Positions 1 to 7,404 of a stretch of 64,000 nt of DNA are shown piece by piece (within the stretch, counting starts at the first letter, position 1; every line of letters begins with the position of its first letter). The translations under genes and the position numbers were made by a program. The notes under the pieces were generated by a model. It did no database searches. It saw nothing but the letters and a program-made list of their open reading frames with translations, and was not told the origin of the DNA. Origin of the DNA: an uncultured Roseburia sp. (GTDB lineage Bacteria; Bacillota; Clostridia; Lachnospirales; Lachnospiraceae); NCBI GenBank assembly GCA_947642555.1, contig CANRSX010000007.1, positions 62,001 through 126,000 of the forward strand. The letters run 5' to 3'.

Positions 1-489
1 GAGATCATCCTTTGTGATATGCCAGTAAGATAAGTGCTGGTTGTGAATGAGGATCGTGGCTGTCCCGCTGGAACCGGACTCTAACAGACAGTTGAAGACA
101 ATGGCAAGGTCAAGAAACCGGATATGCGGGATGCGCTCTAACAGTTCGCGGTTGCGCGCATAGCTGACCAGCTTGAAAATAACGCGGGATTTTACGCGCT
201 CATAATCCGTAAAAAAAGAGACGTCAATCGGGCCGTCGTCCTGATGCTCCTTAAAAACCGCCCGGATATCCGCGAGAATATCGGGGATGGGGCGCCCCTT
301 CTGATACTGTCTGTAATAATGGTTCAGATAGACGGTGGGCGAGAGATTCTGCCCGGCGTGCAGCATGGTCAGGCCGTCCATATGGGTATCGTTGTTTTTG
401 ATGATATCCGAGACCTGAAGCGACGCCAGGGGATTAAGACCGGACTCTAAAGAAGCCAGGACAGATGTCTTAAAATCAGTATAATTCAT
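1..489 (-). CDS. DUF5688 family protein (3' end cut by window edge)
   Basis: The reading frame starts at the ATG at 489-487 (minus strand), 4 bases after a perfect AGGAGG Shine-Dalgarno site, and stays open to base 1, giving 163 visible residues. It begins MNYTDFKTSVLASL and contains an LQVSDIIKNNDTHMDGLTM stretch and a following SPTVYLNHYYRQYQKG segment. This pattern (NN-x-x-x-x-GL, then P-T-hydrophobic-Y-L) is what I recall for DUF5688 proteins, common in Lachnospiraceae and of unknown function. No signal peptide or membrane segment is visible. The C-terminus lies outside the window. The family assignment is from memory of the family pattern; the gene itself is well supported by its start and open frame. 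Confidence 0.8.
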   Translation of the reverse strand, partial: MNYTDFKTSVLASLESGLNPLASLQVSDIIKNNDTHMDGLTMLHAGQNLSPTVYLNHYYRQYQKGRPIPDILADIRAVFKEHQDDGPIDVSFFTDYERVKSRVIFKLVSYARNRELLERIPHIRFLDLAIVFNCLLESGSSGTATILIHNQHLSYWHITKDDL

Positions 490-577
490 GTTACCTCCTG
501 TGAAATGATCCGGCGGATGCCGTGATAAAGGGGAAGGATCGTTCGATAAAACAGGCGGGAGGGTACATGGAAAGAGG

Positions 578-601
578 ACGGGGGCTTTGCGAAGCCCCCG
601 T
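578..601 (-). terminator. Probable terminator of the polyamine operon
   Basis: A perfect 10-bp stem (578-587 with 592-601) closes a TGCG tetraloop and lies about 80 bases beyond the potD stop on the minus strand. On that strand the stem is followed by CCTCTTTCC, only a weak U-tract, so termination efficiency is uncertain. Confidence 0.5.
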
Positions 602-683
602 TACTGTGTACGACTGCTGCGTATCTCTAATCTACCACAGAATCGTTCCAAATACAATTGTCTAATTTTACTAAAAATGTAAA

Positions 684-1787
684 TCATTCTGATTTGAGCA
701 TTTTCCACAAATAATTATACCGGTCGGTGGTGTCCTGGTCAAACTGCTTGTAGACGACACAGTCTGCGAGGATCTCCTCCGTGGGAAAAATCGTTGCGTC
801 GGAGAGGGTTTCCTCGTCGAGCTGTTCGATCACCTTAAGGTTCGGAGTCCCGTACCAGACATACTCAAAATTCAGCATGGCGGCGTCCTCGCGGCAGAGG
901 AAATCCAGAAACTTCTGCGCGTTTTCTTTATTCTGGCTGTCTGCCGGGATGAACCACGAATCAATCCAGAGGTTGGAGCCCTCGCGCGGAACGGAGTAGG
1001 CCAGATCCTCATTCAACTCCGCGGCGTAGGCAGCCTCGCCGGAATAGACCAGCGCCATGGCAGCATTTCCGGCGGCAACCTCGTCCGCCGTCTCGTCCAC
1101 GTAATACGCATAGACGATCGGCTTCTGCTCGATTAAAAGCTGCACCGCCTCCTCGATCTGGCTCTGGTCCTCCGTGTTGATATCATAGCCCAGAAGGCGC
1201 AGCGCCGGCACAAAGGTATCGCGCACGGAGTTCTGCATGATGATGGAATCCGCGTACTTCTCGTCCCAGAGAATGCTCCAGGTATCCGTCTCCTCCTCCG
1301 GAACCATCGTCGTATTGTACAAAATGCCGAGCGTTCCGTAAAAATACGGCATGGAATATTTATTTTCCGGGTCAAAAATCTGCGACGCTTCTATGATCTC
1401 GGGGTTTAAGTTGTCGTAATACGAAAAGCCGGAAAAATCAATTTCCGCGACCTGGCCCTCCGAGATCAGGCGCTCCACCATATAATCGGAGGTGCAGACC
1501 ACATCGTAGCGGATGGAGCCGGAGGAAAACTTGGTATACATTTCTTCCGGGCTCTCATATTCCTCGAGCTTGATATCGATCCCGGTCTCCTCCTCGAACA
1601 TTCTGATGACGGAGTGATCCAGGTATTTTCCATAATTGAGTACGACAAGCGTCCCGTTATCGGCATCGCTGGCTGCGCCGGAACGGTCCGCGGCGCCCGT
1701 ACCGCAGGCCGCAAACGTACCGCAGGCCGCAAGCGTACAGACCGCGGTAACCGCGCAGAATGCGGGTATGATTCTTTTTTTCAGCAT
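684..1787 (-). CDS. potD: Spermidine/putrescine ABC transporter substrate-binding lipoprotein PotD
   Basis: This 367-residue protein binds polyamines outside the membrane and delivers them to the PotBC permease. It starts MLKKRIIPAF, followed by a hydrophobic signal segment and a lipobox ending in Cys22 (TLAAC), so it should be a lipoprotein. An 18-bp tandem duplication (1699-1734) produces a second lipobox-like AAC with Cys28. The mature part has the PotD/PotF-like opening LVVLNYGKYLDHSVIRMFEE, the usual start of the first lobe. Its ATG overlaps the end of potC by 7 bases, as expected for the last gene of a potABCD operon. Substrate preference between spermidine and putrescine cannot be read from the sequence. 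The family call is firm. Confidence 0.95.
   Translation of the reverse strand: MLKKRIIPAFCAVTAVCTLAACGTFAACGTGAADRSGAASDADNGTLVVLNYGKYLDHSVIRMFEEETGIDIKLEEYESPEEMYTKFSSGSIRYDVVCTSDYMVERLISEGQVAEIDFSGFSYYDNLNPEIIEASQIFDPENKYSMPYFYGTLGILYNTTMVPEEETDTWSILWDEKYADSIIMQNSVRDTFVPALRLLGYDINTEDQSQIEEAVQLLIEQKPIVYAYYVDETADEVAAGNAAMALVYSGEAAYAAELNEDLAYSVPREGSNLWIDSWFIPADSQNKENAQKFLDFLCREDAAMLNFEYVWYGTPNLKVIEQLDEETLSDATIFPTEEILADCVVYKQFDQDTTDRYNYLWKMLKSE
1699..1734 (-). repeat. 18-bp tandem duplication in the potD signal region
   Basis: Two adjacent 18-bp copies (1699-1716 and 1717-1734) differ by one base. They encode six residues each and double the AAC lipobox-like motif of PotD. The copies are in frame, so the protein stays intact. 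Confidence 0.85.
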
Positions 1788-2602
1788 GGTTTCCTCATTT
1801 CTGTGTGCCTGTGGGCATCCTGACGCTTTGCGGCGACTGCGGTGCGGTCCGAATGAACATTCATGACGAGCAGCAGGCAGAACGCGAGCAGAAACAGGAT
1901 GGTCGAGAGCGCGTAAAGCTCCGGCCGGATGCCCTTGCGCAGCTCCGTGTAGAGCATGGTGGAGAGCGTGTTCACCCCCGCGCCCTTTGTGAAAAAGGTG
2001 ATCGAAAAATCATCGAGCGACATGGTCACCGCCATCAGGAAGCCGGAAAACACGCCGGAGCGGATCTCGGGCCAGGTGATCTTATAAAAGGCGTACAGCG
2101 GGGATGCGCCGAGGTCTAAGGCCGCCTCGTAGGTGCTGCGCCCGGCCTCGCTGAGCTTCGGGAGCACGTTCAGGATCACGTAGGGGATATTAAACGTGAT
2201 GTGCGCGATCAGCACGGTCACAAACCCGAGGTTTGTAAAGCGGACGAACAGCAGCATCATGGAGATGCCGGTCACGATGTCCGCGTTTAAGAGCGGGATA
2301 TTCGTCGCGCCGAGCATGATGGCCTTATTCCGCTTTTTCATCGCATGGATCCCGATCGCGGCGAGCGTTCCGATCAGTGTGGAGAGCACCGCGGCTGCGA
2401 CTGTGATCTTAAGCGTGGTCGTAAACGCGCTCATGATCGTCTCATCCGTAAAACAGGACGCGTACCATTTTAAGGTAAATCCGCCCCAGATGACCCTCGA
2501 TTTGGAATTGTTAAAGGACAGCACGATCAAAACGAGGATCGGCAGATATAAAAACAGGAATATGACAGCGAGATAAACCCGCTGGACCGCTTTTTTTACC
2601 AT
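1781..2602 (-). CDS. potC: Spermidine/putrescine ABC transporter permease PotC
   Basis: A 273-residue inner permease subunit of the polyamine importer. It has about six hydrophobic segments: the first at residues 10-30 (YLAVIFLFLYLPILVLIVL) and the last near 235-255. The binding-protein-dependent transport signature is visible as EAALDLGASPLYAFYKITWP near residue 180, the EAA loop that contacts the ATPase. The start overlaps potB by 7 bases and the end overlaps potD by 7 bases, indicating translational coupling. The C-terminal tail after the last membrane segment is polar and Arg-rich. PotC follows PotB in the usual order. Confidence 0.95.
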   Translation of the reverse strand: MVKKAVQRVYLAVIFLFLYLPILVLIVLSFNNSKSRVIWGGFTLKWYASCFTDETIMSAFTTTLKITVAAAVLSTLIGTLAAIGIHAMKKRNKAIMLGATNIPLLNADIVTGISMMLLFVRFTNLGFVTVLIAHITFNIPYVILNVLPKLSEAGRSTYEAALDLGASPLYAFYKITWPEIRSGVFSGFLMAVTMSLDDFSITFFTKGAGVNTLSTMLYTELRKGIRPELYALSTILFLLAFCLLLVMNVHSDRTAVAAKRQDAHRHTEMRKPC

Positions 2603-3420
2603 ACCGCAGCACCTCCTCCGTCTTTATCAAAAATGTTAAGCAGCGCCATGCTCGCGATCACAAAGACCATCAGCACGACGGACAGGCCGGAGCCTAAGTG
2701 CCAGTTCATCCCCTGCATGAACTCCTGTTCGATGACATTTCCGATCAGGAGCACCTTGCCGCCGCCCAGAAGATCTGAGATGACGAAGGAGGTTAAGGCC
2801 GGCACAAATACCATGATGATCCCGCTGATGATGCCGGAGAGCGTGAGCGGGATGACGATCTTTACCAGCACGGTCAGACTGTTCGCGCCGAGATCTTTGG
2901 CAGCCTCAACGACATCCTTATTGATCCTGGCCATGGAATTATAGATGGGCAGGACCATAAAGGGAAGAAAATCATATACCATGCCGAACACGACGGAGAG
3001 CTGAGTGTTTAACATCTTCACGCGGCCGATCCCGACCAGCTCAAACAGAGAGTTGATCAGCCCGCTGTTCGAGAGAAGAAGGCGCCAGGCGAGGATGCGC
3101 AGCATAAAATTCATCCACATGGGCAGGATGAACAGAAACACGACAAAGCTCTGATGCCGGAAATGAAACCGGCTTAAAATCAGGCACAGCGGATAGGCCA
3201 GCAGCAGGCAGACCACCGTGCAGAAAAAGCCCAGCTTTAAGGAGAGCAGCAGGGATTTTACATGCACGGGATCCGCGATGGCCGTAATCTGCGATAACGT
3301 AAAGCCGCCGCCATCCGTGGTAAACGCGTAGTACAGGATAAACGCGAGCGGCAGGAGTATAAAACCGGCAACCCAGAGCAGGTAAGGGCCTGCCAGAAAC
3401 TGTCTTTTTAAACGGTACAT
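2596..3420 (-). CDS. potB: Spermidine/putrescine ABC transporter permease PotB
   Basis: A 274-residue permease subunit. It starts MYRLKRQFLAGPYLLWVAGF, with the first membrane segment beginning near residue 11 and about six segments in all. The EAA loop reads EAAKDLGANSLTVLVKIVIP near residue 180, matching the partner loop in PotC. The gene lies 19 bases downstream of potA on the same strand and overlaps potC by 7 bases. With PotC it forms the membrane channel for polyamines. Length and motifs are typical and nothing is missing. Confidence 0.95.
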   Translation of the reverse strand: MYRLKRQFLAGPYLLWVAGFILLPLAFILYYAFTTDGGGFTLSQITAIADPVHVKSLLLSLKLGFFCTVVCLLLAYPLCLILSRFHFRHQSFVVFLFILPMWMNFMLRILAWRLLLSNSGLINSLFELVGIGRVKMLNTQLSVVFGMVYDFLPFMVLPIYNSMARINKDVVEAAKDLGANSLTVLVKIVIPLTLSGIISGIIMVFVPALTSFVISDLLGGGKVLLIGNVIEQEFMQGMNWHLGSGLSVVLMVFVIASMALLNIFDKDGGGAAVW

Positions 3421-3439
3421 ATACTGTTTCCTCCATCTG

Positions 3440-4513
3440 TTAAAGGTCGGTCTCCACGGCTTCCTCGTCCTCGGATTCCGGTTTGTTCATGATCTGGATG
3501 TTGAACGGGATCACATAGATGCCCACATGCGCGCCCACGGTATACAGCTGCGTCGTGTGAACCAGCCACTCAAAGCCGTTCGCGAGAATCTCGATCTCAT
3601 AGTGGACGCCTTTAAAAATGACGGATGTAATATCCCCTTCCATAAACCCGTCCTCCGGCTTTACGATCTCCACATCCTCCGGACGAATCACGACGTCGAC
3701 CGGCCGGTTGCAGCCAAAGCCCTCGTCCACGCAGGGGATCTTTGTCCCGAGAATGGAAACGACGCGGTCTTTTACCATCACGCCGTCAATGATATTGCTG
3801 TCCCCGATAAAATCAGCCACGAACGCGTTGACCGGCTCGTTGTAGATCATCTCCGGCGTGCCGATCTGCTGGATATAGCCCTGGTTCATGACCACGATCG
3901 TATCGGACATCGTGAGCGCCTCCTCCTGGTCGTGCGTGACGTAGACGAAGGTGATGCCGAGCTCGTTTTTTAACCGGATCAGCTCGTACTGCATATCCTG
4001 GCGGAGCTTTAGGTCGAGCGCGCCGAGCGGCTCGTCTAAGAGCAGCACCTTCGGCTCGTTGACGATCGCGCGGGCGATGGCGATCCGCTGCTGCTGGCCA
4101 CCGCTTAAGGAATCGACGGAGCGGCGCTCGAAGCCGTCGAGATTTACCAGCTTTAGGGCATAGCGGATCTTGTCGTCGATATATTCTTTGCTTTTCTTCT
4201 TTATTTTAAGGCCGAAGGCGATATTCTCCGCGATCGACATATGTGGGAAAAGCGCGTACTTCTGAAAGACGGTGTTTAGGTTGCGCTCGTTGGGCGGGAG
4301 GGCGGTGATGTCCTTCCCGTCAAAAATCACCTGCCCGCGGTCCGGGGTCTCAAAGCCTCCTAAGATGCGCAGCGTCGTCGTCTTGCCGCAGCCGGAAGGG
4401 CCGAGCAGCGTGATAAATTCGTTTTCACGGATGTAGAGATTCAGGTCGTCGAGCACGACATTGTCGCCGAACGCTTTGGTGATATTCACAAAATTGATCA
4501 GTTTCTTACTCAT
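3440..4513 (-). CDS. potA: Spermidine/putrescine ABC transporter ATP-binding protein PotA
   Basis: A 357-residue ATPase that powers the polyamine importer from the cytoplasmic face. Walker A is GPSGCGKT at residues 38-45, the ABC signature LSGGQQQR is near 136-143, and Walker B VLLLDEP is at 156-162, followed by the D-loop GALD. The last 110 residues form the TOBE regulatory domain typical of PotA/MalK-type subunits. It is the second gene of the operon, 22 bases after the XRE-cupin regulator. All catalytic motifs are intact. Confidence 0.96.
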   Translation of the reverse strand: MSKKLINFVNITKAFGDNVVLDDLNLYIRENEFITLLGPSGCGKTTTLRILGGFETPDRGQVIFDGKDITALPPNERNLNTVFQKYALFPHMSIAENIAFGLKIKKKSKEYIDDKIRYALKLVNLDGFERRSVDSLSGGQQQRIAIARAIVNEPKVLLLDEPLGALDLKLRQDMQYELIRLKNELGITFVYVTHDQEEALTMSDTIVVMNQGYIQQIGTPEMIYNEPVNAFVADFIGDSNIIDGVMVKDRVVSILGTKIPCVDEGFGCNRPVDVVIRPEDVEIVKPEDGFMEGDITSVIFKGVHYEIEILANGFEWLVHTTQLYTVGAHVGIYVIPFNIQIMNKPESEDEEAVETDL

Positions 4514-4535
4514 ATGTAATCCCTTTCTATGGCCG

Positions 4536-5075
4536 TCAGAAGCTCGGCGGGGTGCTGACCCAGATCAGCACGGCGTCCCGGCTCCCGGTATTTTCAAGAA
4601 AATGCTTTTTGCCGCTGTGGAAATAAAAGCTTTCCCCGGCGCGCGCGGTGTAGGATCTGCCGCCGTAGCTGACGCGGACGCTTCCCTTTAAGACGTAGCC
4701 GAACTCCTCGCCCTCGTGCGGCAGATGGACGTCCGAGGAACCGCCGGGCTTTAAGGTGATGCGCACCGGCTCCATCGCATCCTTCTGTGCATTCGGGATG
4801 ACCCATTCGATCATGTGTTTCTTTTCGTCGTCGATCTTTTCGAAATAGTCCTCCGGTTTAAACACGATCTGCTCCGGCTCCTCGTCCGTGAAAAATTCGG
4901 CCGGGGTGGTGCCAAGGCACTGGATGATATCGAGCAGCGTCCCGACAGAAGGGGTGTTCTGATTGCGCTCGAGCTGTGAGATAAAACCCTTGGTCAGCTC
5001 CGCGCGGTCCGCTAGTTCCTGCTGGGTCAGTCCGTACTGGATGCGCAGCTCCTTCATGCGTTTTCCGATATCCAT
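4536..5075 (-). CDS. XRE-family regulator with C-terminal cupin domain
   Basis: This 179-residue protein combines an N-terminal helix-turn-helix (about residues 5-60, with [22 protein letters not shown]) and a C-terminal small-barrel cupin (about 105-178, containing H-x-H-x(3)-E and a later [11 protein letters not shown] strand). That architecture is found in PuuR-like regulators, and in Firmicutes such a gene often precedes potABCD. The start follows AAAGGA. It is the first gene of the pot operon, so it probably controls its own transcription and the transporter according to a small ligand bound by the cupin, plausibly a polyamine. The ligand is inferred from context. Confidence 0.9.
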   Translation of the reverse strand: MDIGKRMKELRIQYGLTQQELADRAELTKGFISQLERNQNTPSVGTLLDIIQCLGTTPAEFFTDEEPEQIVFKPEDYFEKIDDEKKHMIEWVIPNAQKDAMEPVRITLKPGGSSDVHLPHEGEEFGYVLKGSVRVSYGGRSYTARAGESFYFHSGKKHFLENTGSRDAVLIWVSTPPSF

Positions 5076-5149
5076 AAAAGTAGTCCTTTCTGCCTGATAG
5101 TAAGCGAAAAGTTTATTATTCCCGTCATCGTCTTAATAATATATTCATG

Positions 5150-5177
5150 GTTTACTATTAATAAACAGAAAAGTCAA
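5150..5177 (-). promoter_or_regulatory. Candidate -35 box and operator of the pot operon
   Basis: On the minus strand a TTGACT box (5177-5172) is followed by an AT-rich imperfect palindrome with GTTTA/TAAAC arms (5150-5166). It sits in the leader of the XRE-cupin gene and could be its autoregulatory site. No -10 box is clearly better than others, so the exact promoter is unresolved. Confidence 0.4.
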
Positions 5178-5244
5178 TACTTTTTTGTCATTTTTTTGCC
5201 GCTTTTGTGTTTTTAAAAAAGTACAAAACTTTTCAAAATAATGG

Positions 5245-5272
5245 TTGCATTTTTCTGTGATTCAGTTATAAT
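5245..5272 (+). promoter_or_regulatory. Promoter of the tRNA-Thr gene
   Basis: TTGCAT (5245-5250) and a perfect TATAAT (5267-5272) are separated by 16 bases. The -10 box ends 36 bases before the mature tRNA, which fits a tRNA leader. Confidence 0.8.
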
Positions 5273-5308
5273 ATCATTTGTAACGCAGACAGGTCATGGA
5301 TATGGCAT

Positions 5309-5381
<73 letters not shown>

Positions 5382-5389
5382 TTTCATCG

Positions 5390-5420
5390 AAGCTCTCAGT
5401 ATATCTACTGGGAGCTTTTA
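5390..5420 (+). terminator. Rho-independent terminator after tRNA-Thr
   Basis: A 12-bp stem (5390-5401 with 5406-5417, one G-T pair) with a TATC loop is followed by TTTTA and starts 8 bases after the tRNA. Confidence 0.85.
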
Positions 5421-5462
5421 TGGATGGCGGTGTCTGTTTCATAAGGCCCATGGCATTCGTAA

Positions 5463-5498
5463 GTGTGAAAAACTGGGTATCCGGGTGATTTTTCACAC
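5463..5498 (+). promoter_or_regulatory. Perfect 10-bp inverted repeat upstream of a small membrane gene
   Basis: GTGTGAAAAA (5463-5472) is exactly mirrored by TTTTTCACAC (5489-5498) across a 16-base loop, and a third TCACAC follows directly. It precedes the 5529 gene by 30 bases. It may be an operator or a leader hairpin; the function is not known. Confidence 0.5.
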
Positions 5499-5528
5499 GA
5501 TCACACAGGAAAAGAGAGGTTAACCGGT

Positions 5529-5825
5529 ATGGATAACTCAGAGAACAGAGGCATGCTGATCTTTTTCGGCGTGCTGGTCGCGGCGCTTTTGGTGATTCTG
5601 ATTTCAATCATCGGGCTGGATATCCCGGCGGTGGCGGTATGTGTCATTGTCGTCATAGAGGTCGCGCTTTCGATCTGTCTGCACGATGTGCCGATCTGGC
5701 TGCACGGGCTGGTCGTGATCGCACAGATTGTTGCCGGTATTTTGTGCCATAACGTTGTATTTATCGCGCTTTGTGCGGTGATCTATCTGCTTGGAATACT
5801 GACGCTTCGGTTTGTGAGAGACTGA
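5529..5825 (+). CDS. Small multi-pass membrane protein of unknown function
   Basis: This 98-residue protein begins MDNSENRGMLIFFG after an AGAGAGG ribosome site. After a short polar N-terminus it is almost entirely hydrophobic, with three to four probable membrane segments (about 9-28, 31-49, 55-72 and 75-93) and a basic end (RFVRD). I do not recognise the family. It stands alone on the plus strand between a tRNA terminator and a dispersed repeat, preceded by an unusual inverted repeat. The good start site and consistent hydrophobicity argue that it is a real gene. Confidence 0.65.
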   Translation: MDNSENRGMLIFFGVLVAALLVILISIIGLDIPAVAVCVIVVIEVALSICLHDVPIWLHGLVVIAQIVAGILCHNVVFIALCAVIYLLGILTLRFVRD

Positions 5826-5889
5826 CCGGATGGGGAGAGAGGATTTTTACGGGACGAAGGTTTGGTAAAGATCCTCTGTTTTTTATGTC

Positions 5890-6052
5890 AAAAGTTCAGC
5901 CAGTCGGAAGCGTATGGATGAAAATCGTGCTCGCACGAAGTTTCATCCATCGGTTTCGACTGAGGGAGCGCCCGTATATGAGCAAAAATGAGTTGCGAAG
6001 CAACGGAGAGTGCCGTCAGGCACGATTTTGCGAATGGCGCGGGCTGAACTTT
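5890..6052 (+). repeat. Dispersed element, copy 1, with 12-bp terminal inverted repeats
   Basis: This 163-bp element starts AAAAGTTCAGCC (5890-5901) and ends with the complement GGCTGAACTTT (6042-6052). Its first about 95 bases match, in reverse orientation, the segment 14660-14756 with only a few differences. Internally it can form a long hairpin (ATGGATGAAA...TTTCATCCAT, about 5914-5952) and small hairpins GTTGC-GAA-GCAAC and TGCC-GTCA-GGCA. It encodes no transposase, so it resembles a MITE or REP-like non-autonomous element. It lies between a membrane gene and the glycosyltransferase gene. Confidence 0.85.
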
Positions 6053-6089
6053 AACTTTTATCACATCATTTTTGAAAATGAGGGACGGA

Positions 6090-7334
6090 ATGGGATTACA
6101 TTCAGAAAAGGGACGGGTGCTGATGTTTGCTTCGCGGGAGATCTGTTACCTGTCCGCCAATTTTTTTGCGCACCAGCTCGGCGCGGCGTTTGAGGAGCTG
6201 GGCTATGCTGCGGATGTCTGCGAGTTTACGGCAAAGGACGATCCGGACGGGATTCTCGCGCCATACCTGGGGGTACATTATGAGGTGATTGCAGATTTTA
6301 ATTCCCTTCTGCCGCGGATGGTATGTGAGGACGGAACGCCGTATCTGGACCGGCTGGACGGGCCGTTTTTCGACTTTATTCTGGATCATCCGCTGTTTCA
6401 TTATACGGGACTGTCCTCGGGCGTAACGAATCTTCACGCGCTTTTTCTCGATGAGGCGCAGGCGGATTATGCGGCGCGGTATTACCCGAAGCTCGCGTCA
6501 GCGTCAGTGCTGCCGCTCGGCGCGACGAGAGCGCTGAGGCTGTCCGGCGCGGCGGATCTGCCGGGCGCGGCGGACAGCGCTGGTGCGGCGGGTCTGCCGG
6601 GATCTGGTGGGAAGGACGCGGAGTGCCGGATTTTCTTTCCTGCCACCTACGATGACCCGGATGAGGTCTGTAAGGTGATTCAGGCTGCGCCGGATCCGCT
6701 GCGCCGGATCATGAAAGCGCTTCTTGAGATGCGGGTGGCGGATCCGCTGCTTCCGATGGAGGAGGCTTTTTCGCAGTACCTTAAGGATGCGGACATGGAG
6801 CTTTCCACGGAGCAGTTCGCGCTGTTTATGAACGCGATGTATGCAGTGGACGCCTATATCCGTAATTATTTCAGAAAACAGGCGGTGGACCGGCTGCTTG
6901 CACAGGGGATTCCGGTGACCGTGGCCGGTTCGGGCTGGGAGAAATACCGCCATCCGAAGGAGCGGTATCTTGTGCGTGAGCCGGAGATGATCTTCGGGCT
7001 GTCGTTTGAGCGCATTGCACGGGCGCATGTGCTTCTGAATGTCTCGCCCATGTTTAACCGGGGCATGCATGACCGCATCCCGGCGGGCATGGCGAACGGC
7101 GCGGTGGTGCTGACCGATGAGAATCCGTACTTAAAGCGGCATTTTGCGGACGGGGAGGAGCTGATGTTTTATTCCCTGACGGATCCGGATTCGCTTCCCG
7201 CGGCGGCGGAGCGGCTGATTACGGATTCTGCGTTCCGGGAGGAGATCGCGGCGCGGGCATCCCTGGAATTTGAGGCGCATCACACCTGGAGGTGCCGTGC
7301 GGAGTCGATCCTTGAGATGGCGGGTGGAAGGTGA
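6090..7334 (+). CDS. CgeB-like glycosyltransferase (Glyco_trans_1_2 type)
   Basis: A probable glycosyltransferase of 414 residues. The C-terminal third carries the CgeB/family-1 pattern: LNVSPMFNRGMHDRIPAGMA, then GAVVLTDENPYLKRHF and a terminal helix, as in proteins that glycosylate spore or cell-surface material. The N-terminal half is a looser Rossmann-like domain with an Ala/Gly/Pro-rich insert near residues 145-170 that may be a disordered linker. I chose the ATG at 6090 because GAGGGA lies 4 bases upstream; an ATG at 6078 and a TTG at 6072 are also in frame. Donor and acceptor are unknown. A repeat element ends 37 bases upstream. Confidence 0.75.
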   Translation: MGLHSEKGRVLMFASREICYLSANFFAHQLGAAFEELGYAADVCEFTAKDDPDGILAPYLGVHYEVIADFNSLLPRMVCEDGTPYLDRLDGPFFDFILDHPLFHYTGLSSGVTNLHALFLDEAQADYAARYYPKLASASVLPLGATRALRLSGAADLPGAADSAGAAGLPGSGGKDAECRIFFPATYDDPDEVCKVIQAAPDPLRRIMKALLEMRVADPLLPMEEAFSQYLKDADMELSTEQFALFMNAMYAVDAYIRNYFRKQAVDRLLAQGIPVTVAGSGWEKYRHPKERYLVREPEMIFGLSFERIARAHVLLNVSPMFNRGMHDRIPAGMANGAVVLTDENPYLKRHFADGEELMFYSLTDPDSLPAAAERLITDSAFREEIAARASLEFEAHHTWRCRAESILEMAGGR

Positions 7335-7404
7335 AGGGGTGTTATAACGGGAAGATCTGTTTGTATTATACAGGTTTGCTTCGGTTTTGTATGGGTAATC
7401 TGCT

